A DNA stretch of 16,379 nt from an uncultured beta proteobacterium. GTDB taxonomy: Bacteria; Pseudomonadota; Gammaproteobacteria; Burkholderiales; Burkholderiaceae_C. The DNA lies in the NCBI GenBank assembly GCA_903927495.1, contig CAIYNH010000815.1, positions 1 through 16,379 on the forward strand. Direction: 5' to 3'. Under the pieces are notes generated by a model that saw nothing but the letters and a program-made list of their open reading frames with translations, was not told where the DNA came from and ran no database searches. Below, piece after piece: positions 13,337 to 16,379 of the stretch. Within the stretch, counting starts at the first letter, position 1; the number at the start of each line of letters is the position of its first letter. A program made the translations under genes and the position numbers.

Positions 13337-16255
13337 ATGTCTGAATTTGTTGTCCCCCCCATGAAATTGTCCGGCCTGGAGCCGCTGACCATTGGCACGC
13401 CGATTGCCGGAAATAACCCTGCCGACGGTGCAAGCACAGACACCAACAACACGCCCCGCGCCACCTTTGTCAATATTGGTGAGCGCACCAACGTCACCGG
13501 CTCGAAAGCCTTTGCACGGATGATTTTGAGCGGTGAGTTTGACCAAGCCCTGAGCGTGGCGCGTCAGCAGGTCGAAAATGGTGCGCAAATCATCGATATC
13601 AATATGGATGAGGCCATGCTTGACAGTCAGGCGGCGATGGTGCGATTTTTGAATCTGATTGCCTCCGAGCCGGACATTTCCCGCGTGCCGGTCATGATTG
13701 ATTCGAGCAAGTGGAGCGTCATAGAGGCCGGTCTGCGTTGTGTGCAGGGCAAGCCTGTGGTCAATTCCATCAGCATGAAAGAGGGTGTCGACAACTTCAA
13801 GCAGCAAGCCCGATTGTTGCGCCGATACGGTGCGGCGGCTGTGGTGATGGCCTTTGATGAACAGGGACAGGCCGACACCTACGCCCGAAAAATTCAAATT
13901 TGTGAGCGCGCCTACCGCATTCTGGTTGATGAAGTGGGCTTCTGCGCTGAAGATATTATTTTTGATCCGAACATTTTTGCAATTGCCACCGGCATTGAAG
14001 AGCACAACAACTATGCGGTTGATTTCATCAATGCCACACGCTGGATCAAGGCCAATTTGCCTGGTGCCAAGGTCAGCGGTGGTGTCAGCAATGTGAGTTT
14101 CAGCTTCCGTGGTAACGATCCGGTTCGCGAAGCGATCCACACTGTCTTTTTGTACCACGCCATCAAGGCCGGTATGGATATGGGCATAGTGAACGCCGGC
14201 ATGGTTGGTGTCTATGACGATCTGGAGCCCGAGCTACGCGAGCGTGTTGAAGACGTGGTGCTGAACCGGCGGGCCGATGCAAGTGAACGCCTGGTCGAGA
14301 TTGCTGAGACAGCCAAAAGCGGAGCCAAAGACGAATCCAAAAAACTCGAATGGCGCGGCACGCCGGATCACCCGGTGGGAGTGGAGCAGCGCCTGAGTCA
14401 CGCCATGGTGCATGGCATTACCGATTTCATCGTTATCGACACCGAAGCAGCCTACCAAGCGGTGCTTGCCAAAGGTGGTCGGCCACTGCATGTGATTGAA
14501 GGCCCACTTATGGCCGGCATGAGCGTGGTGGGCGACCTGTTTGGTCAGGGCAAGATGTTTTTGCCGCAGGTCGTCAAATCAGCGCGGGTCATGAAGCAGG
14601 CTGTAGCGCATCTGATTCCGTACATTGAAGAAGAAAAACGGCTGGACCAGGCGGCTGGGCGTGATGTGCAGACCAAAGGCAAAATCATCATTGCCACCGT
14701 CAAGGGTGACGTGCACGACATTGGAAAAAACATTGTCACTGTGGTGCTGCAATGCAATAACTTTGATGTGGTCAATATGGGGGTGATGGTTCCGTGCCAT
14801 GAGATTCTGGCCCGTGCCAAGCTTGAGGATGCTGACATCATTGGCTTGTCCGGCTTGATCACACCCAGCCTGGAAGAGATGCAATATGTGGCCGCAGAGA
14901 TGCAGAAAGACGACTACTTTCGCCAACGCAAAATGCCTTTGCTGATTGGTGGGGCCACCACAAGCCGGGTGCACACCGCCGTCAAGATTTCACCGCATTA
15001 CGATGGCCCGGTGGTCTATGTGCCAGATGCTTCGCGCAGTGTCGGTGTGGCGCAGAGTTTGCTTGGTGCGCGTGCTGATGCTTTTGTGACCGAACTCAAC
15101 ACCGATTACGAGCGGGTCCGCCAGCTGCATGCCAACAAAAAACAAACACCGCTGTGGCCACTGGCGCGAGCCCGTGCTAACAAATGGCTGCCAAGCTCAA
15201 AGAGCACGGAATTAGCCTGGTCTGGCTACAGGCCTGTTCGTCCAAAATTTCTGGGTCGGCGCGTCTTTAAAAACTTTGACTTGAACGAAATTGCCCAGTA
15301 CATCGACTGGGGGCCATTTTTCCAGACCTGGGATCTGGCCGGACCATTTCCGGCCATTCTGGAGGACGACGTGGTTGGCGTTGAAGCTAAGAAGGTGCAT
15401 GCCGATGGGCAGGGCATGCTGAAAAAGATCATCGAGGGCCGCTGGTTTACCGCCAACGCCGTGCTCGGCTTGTACCCGGCAAACAGCGTCAACGATGACG
15501 ACATTGAGCTCTACACCGACGACACCCGCAGCACGGTCGCCATGACCTGGTACGGTTTGCGCCAACAAGCGGCCAAAGAAGAAATTGACGGTGTGATGCG
15601 CCCAAGCCGCTGCCTGGCTGATTTTGTCGCTCCTAAGAATGCTCATAAAAACATAGCTGCACAAACAAGCCAGTCAGTCATTACAAGCCAACTTGATGTA
15701 GAAATCTTGAATCTTGAAGTAACCGCAAATGCGTCCCAGTCAGAAATCCAGGACTATGTCGGCGTGTTCGCTGTGACTGCAGGCATCGGCATTGAGAAAA
15801 AAGAGGACCAGTTTTTGGCGGCTCACGATGACTACAGCGCCATCATGCTGAAGGCCCTGGCCGACCGATTGGCAGAGGCCTTTGCTGAGTGTTTGCACAA
15901 AAAAGTGCGCACCGACCTATGGGGCTACGCCGCCAGCGAGGCCCTCAGCGAAGCCGACTTGATTGCTGAGAAATACAGCGGCATTCGCCCGGCCCCGGGT
16001 TACCCGGCATGCCCCGACCACAGTGTCAAAAAAGACATGTTTGAGCTGCTGCAGTGCGCCGAGATTGGCATGGCCCTGACGAGCAGCCTGGCGATGAGCC
16101 CGGCAGCCAGTGTTAGCGGCTTCTTTGTTGCCCACCCGGACAGCACTTACTTCAACGTTGGCAAAATCGGCGATGACCAGCTGAAAAATCTCGCCGAGCG
16201 GCGCGCCATGAAGACGCAAGACTTGCAACGACTGCTGGCACCCAATCTATCGTAA
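13337..16255 (+). CDS. metH: Cobalamin-dependent methionine synthase, C-terminal module without the homocysteine domain
   Basis: The protein has 972 residues from ATG 13337, behind AGGTGAG. An in-frame ATG at 13178 would translate through the riboswitch and is rejected. Domains: pterin (methyl-THF) binding about 42-300 (GERTN at 48-52); cobalamin cap about 330-440; B12-binding Rossmann domain with DVHDIG (D458-x-H460-x-x-G463, H460 the cobalt ligand); and AdoMet-binding activation domain about 600-970 ([13 protein letters not shown]884-H895). The N-terminal homocysteine/zinc domain of E. coli MetH (about 350 residues) is missing. Split MetH is known in Betaproteobacteria, where the other half is a separate gene; it is not in this window. 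Residues 768-805 of the activation domain are an insertion compared with E. coli. Expression should rise with SAH. Confidence 0.95.
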   Translation: MSEFVVPPMKLSGLEPLTIGTPIAGNNPADGASTDTNNTPRATFVNIGERTNVTGSKAFARMILSGEFDQALSVARQQVENGAQIIDINMDEAMLDSQAAMVRFLNLIASEPDISRVPVMIDSSKWSVIEAGLRCVQGKPVVNSISMKEGVDNFKQQARLLRRYGAAAVVMAFDEQGQADTYARKIQICERAYRILVDEVGFCAEDIIFDPNIFAIATGIEEHNNYAVDFINATRWIKANLPGAKVSGGVSNVSFSFRGNDPVREAIHTVFLYHAIKAGMDMGIVNAGMVGVYDDLEPELRERVEDVVLNRRADASERLVEIAETAKSGAKDESKKLEWRGTPDHPVGVEQRLSHAMVHGITDFIVIDTEAAYQAVLAKGGRPLHVIEGPLMAGMSVVGDLFGQGKMFLPQVVKSARVMKQAVAHLIPYIEEEKRLDQAAGRDVQTKGKIIIATVKGDVHDIGKNIVTVVLQCNNFDVVNMGVMVPCHEILARAKLEDADIIGLSGLITPSLEEMQYVAAEMQKDDYFRQRKMPLLIGGATTSRVHTAVKISPHYDGPVVYVPDASRSVGVAQSLLGARADAFVTELNTDYERVRQLHANKKQTPLWPLARARANKWLPSSKSTELAWSGYRPVRPKFLGRRVFKNFDLNEIAQYIDWGPFFQTWDLAGPFPAILEDDVVGVEAKKVHADGQGMLKKIIEGRWFTANAVLGLYPANSVNDDDIELYTDDTRSTVAMTWYGLRQQAAKEEIDGVMRPSRCLADFVAPKNAHKNIAAQTSQSVITSQLDVEILNLEVTANASQSEIQDYVGVFAVTAGIGIEKKEDQFLAAHDDYSAIMLKALADRLAEAFAECLHKKVRTDLWGYAASEALSEADLIAEKYSGIRPAPGYPACPDHSVKKDMFELLQCAEIGMALTSSLAMSPAASVSGFFVAHPDSTYFNVGKIGDDQLKNLAERRAMKTQDLQRLLAPNLS
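15638..15751 (+). repeat. AT-rich in-frame insertion within metH
   Basis: Between the conserved FVAPK and DYVGVFAVT segments of the activation domain, E. coli MetH has about five residues. Here there are 38 (768-805), encoded by DNA that is visibly richer in A+T than its flanks (for example CATAAAAACATAGC at 15646-15659). The segment is Gln/Ser/Asn-rich. It may derive from a small intergenic-type repeat that entered the gene in frame; it causes no frameshift. The E. coli comparison is from memory. Confidence 0.5.
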
Positions 16256-16281
16256 TGGCACCGTAGCTGACCCTTTCACGC

Positions 16282-16379
16282 TCAAAAAGCACAGTAGGGA
16301 CCGGCGCGTTTACCAGCAGTTACACAGCCGACACAAAGGTTTACCCTGACGCGGTCTGCCGCTGCAGTTGGTGGTGCGA
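16282..16379 (-). CDS. Possible C-terminal end of a gene entering from the right edge
   Basis: A minus-strand frame is open from the right edge to TGA at 16284-16282 and would encode 32 residues including CVGC and a final GPYCAF, reminiscent of a small zinc-ribbon tail. A second minus-strand frame over the same stretch is also open from the edge for about 22 codons, so the choice is uncertain. If real, the gene is convergent with metH, 26 bp apart. Too little is visible to name it. Confidence 0.2.
   Translation of the reverse strand, partial: APPTAAADRVRVNLCVGCVTAGKRAGPYCAF

Overview
The window looks like chromosomal DNA of a betaproteobacterium, most likely of the family Comamonadaceae (Rhodoferax/Polaromonas-like). 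The clues are moderate G+C, the AcoX-AcoA-AcoB-AcoC plus AcoR gene set, a methionine synthase without its homocysteine domain, and an IscR-type C-terminal tail (NAPNSVFALG) that I recall from this group. The assignment is by recognition of protein families, not by a search.

Layout, left to right. Positions 1-446 (minus strand) hold the N-terminal part of a secreted lipoprotein that runs off the left edge. Next come two minus-strand genes: an IscR-like Rrf2 regulator without any cysteine, and an RsuA/RluF-type pseudouridine synthase homologue with altered active-site motifs. A 558-bp gene-free stretch follows. Its right half is a control region with three tandem TGCGACA/TGTCGCA dyads and a canonical sigma-54 promoter.

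The centre of the window is an acetoin catabolism island. The plus-strand run is acoX-acoA-acoB-acoC, then a lipoate-protein ligase-like gene and an MTH1187-family (thiamine-binding) gene. It is met tail to tail by acoR, the sigma-54 activator, on the minus strand. The enzyme complex uses thiamine diphosphate on E1 (AcoA/AcoB) and a lipoyl group on E2 (AcoC), so the two distal genes look like cofactor supply for the complex. A strong 11-bp hairpin separates them from acoC. No E3 (dihydrolipoamide dehydrogenase) gene is present.

To the right are an amt ammonium transporter gene (minus) with its own sigma-54-type promoter, a small conserved-looking ORF of unknown function, a TfoX N-terminal-domain gene (minus), a GDT1/UPF0016 putative manganese exporter gene (plus), and the metH C-terminal module gene (plus). 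metH is preceded by a well-formed S-adenosylhomocysteine (SAH) riboswitch. Its 3' aptamer strand is part of a perfect 8-bp dyad with the ribosome binding site, so the switching mechanism can be read from the sequence. The MetH activation domain carries an AT-rich in-frame insertion of about 33 residues.

I saw no tRNA, rRNA, CRISPR array, transposase or phage gene. The strongest leads are the SAH-riboswitch/metH arrangement, the AcoR enhancer array, the cysteine-less IscR and the apparently non-catalytic pseudouridine synthase.
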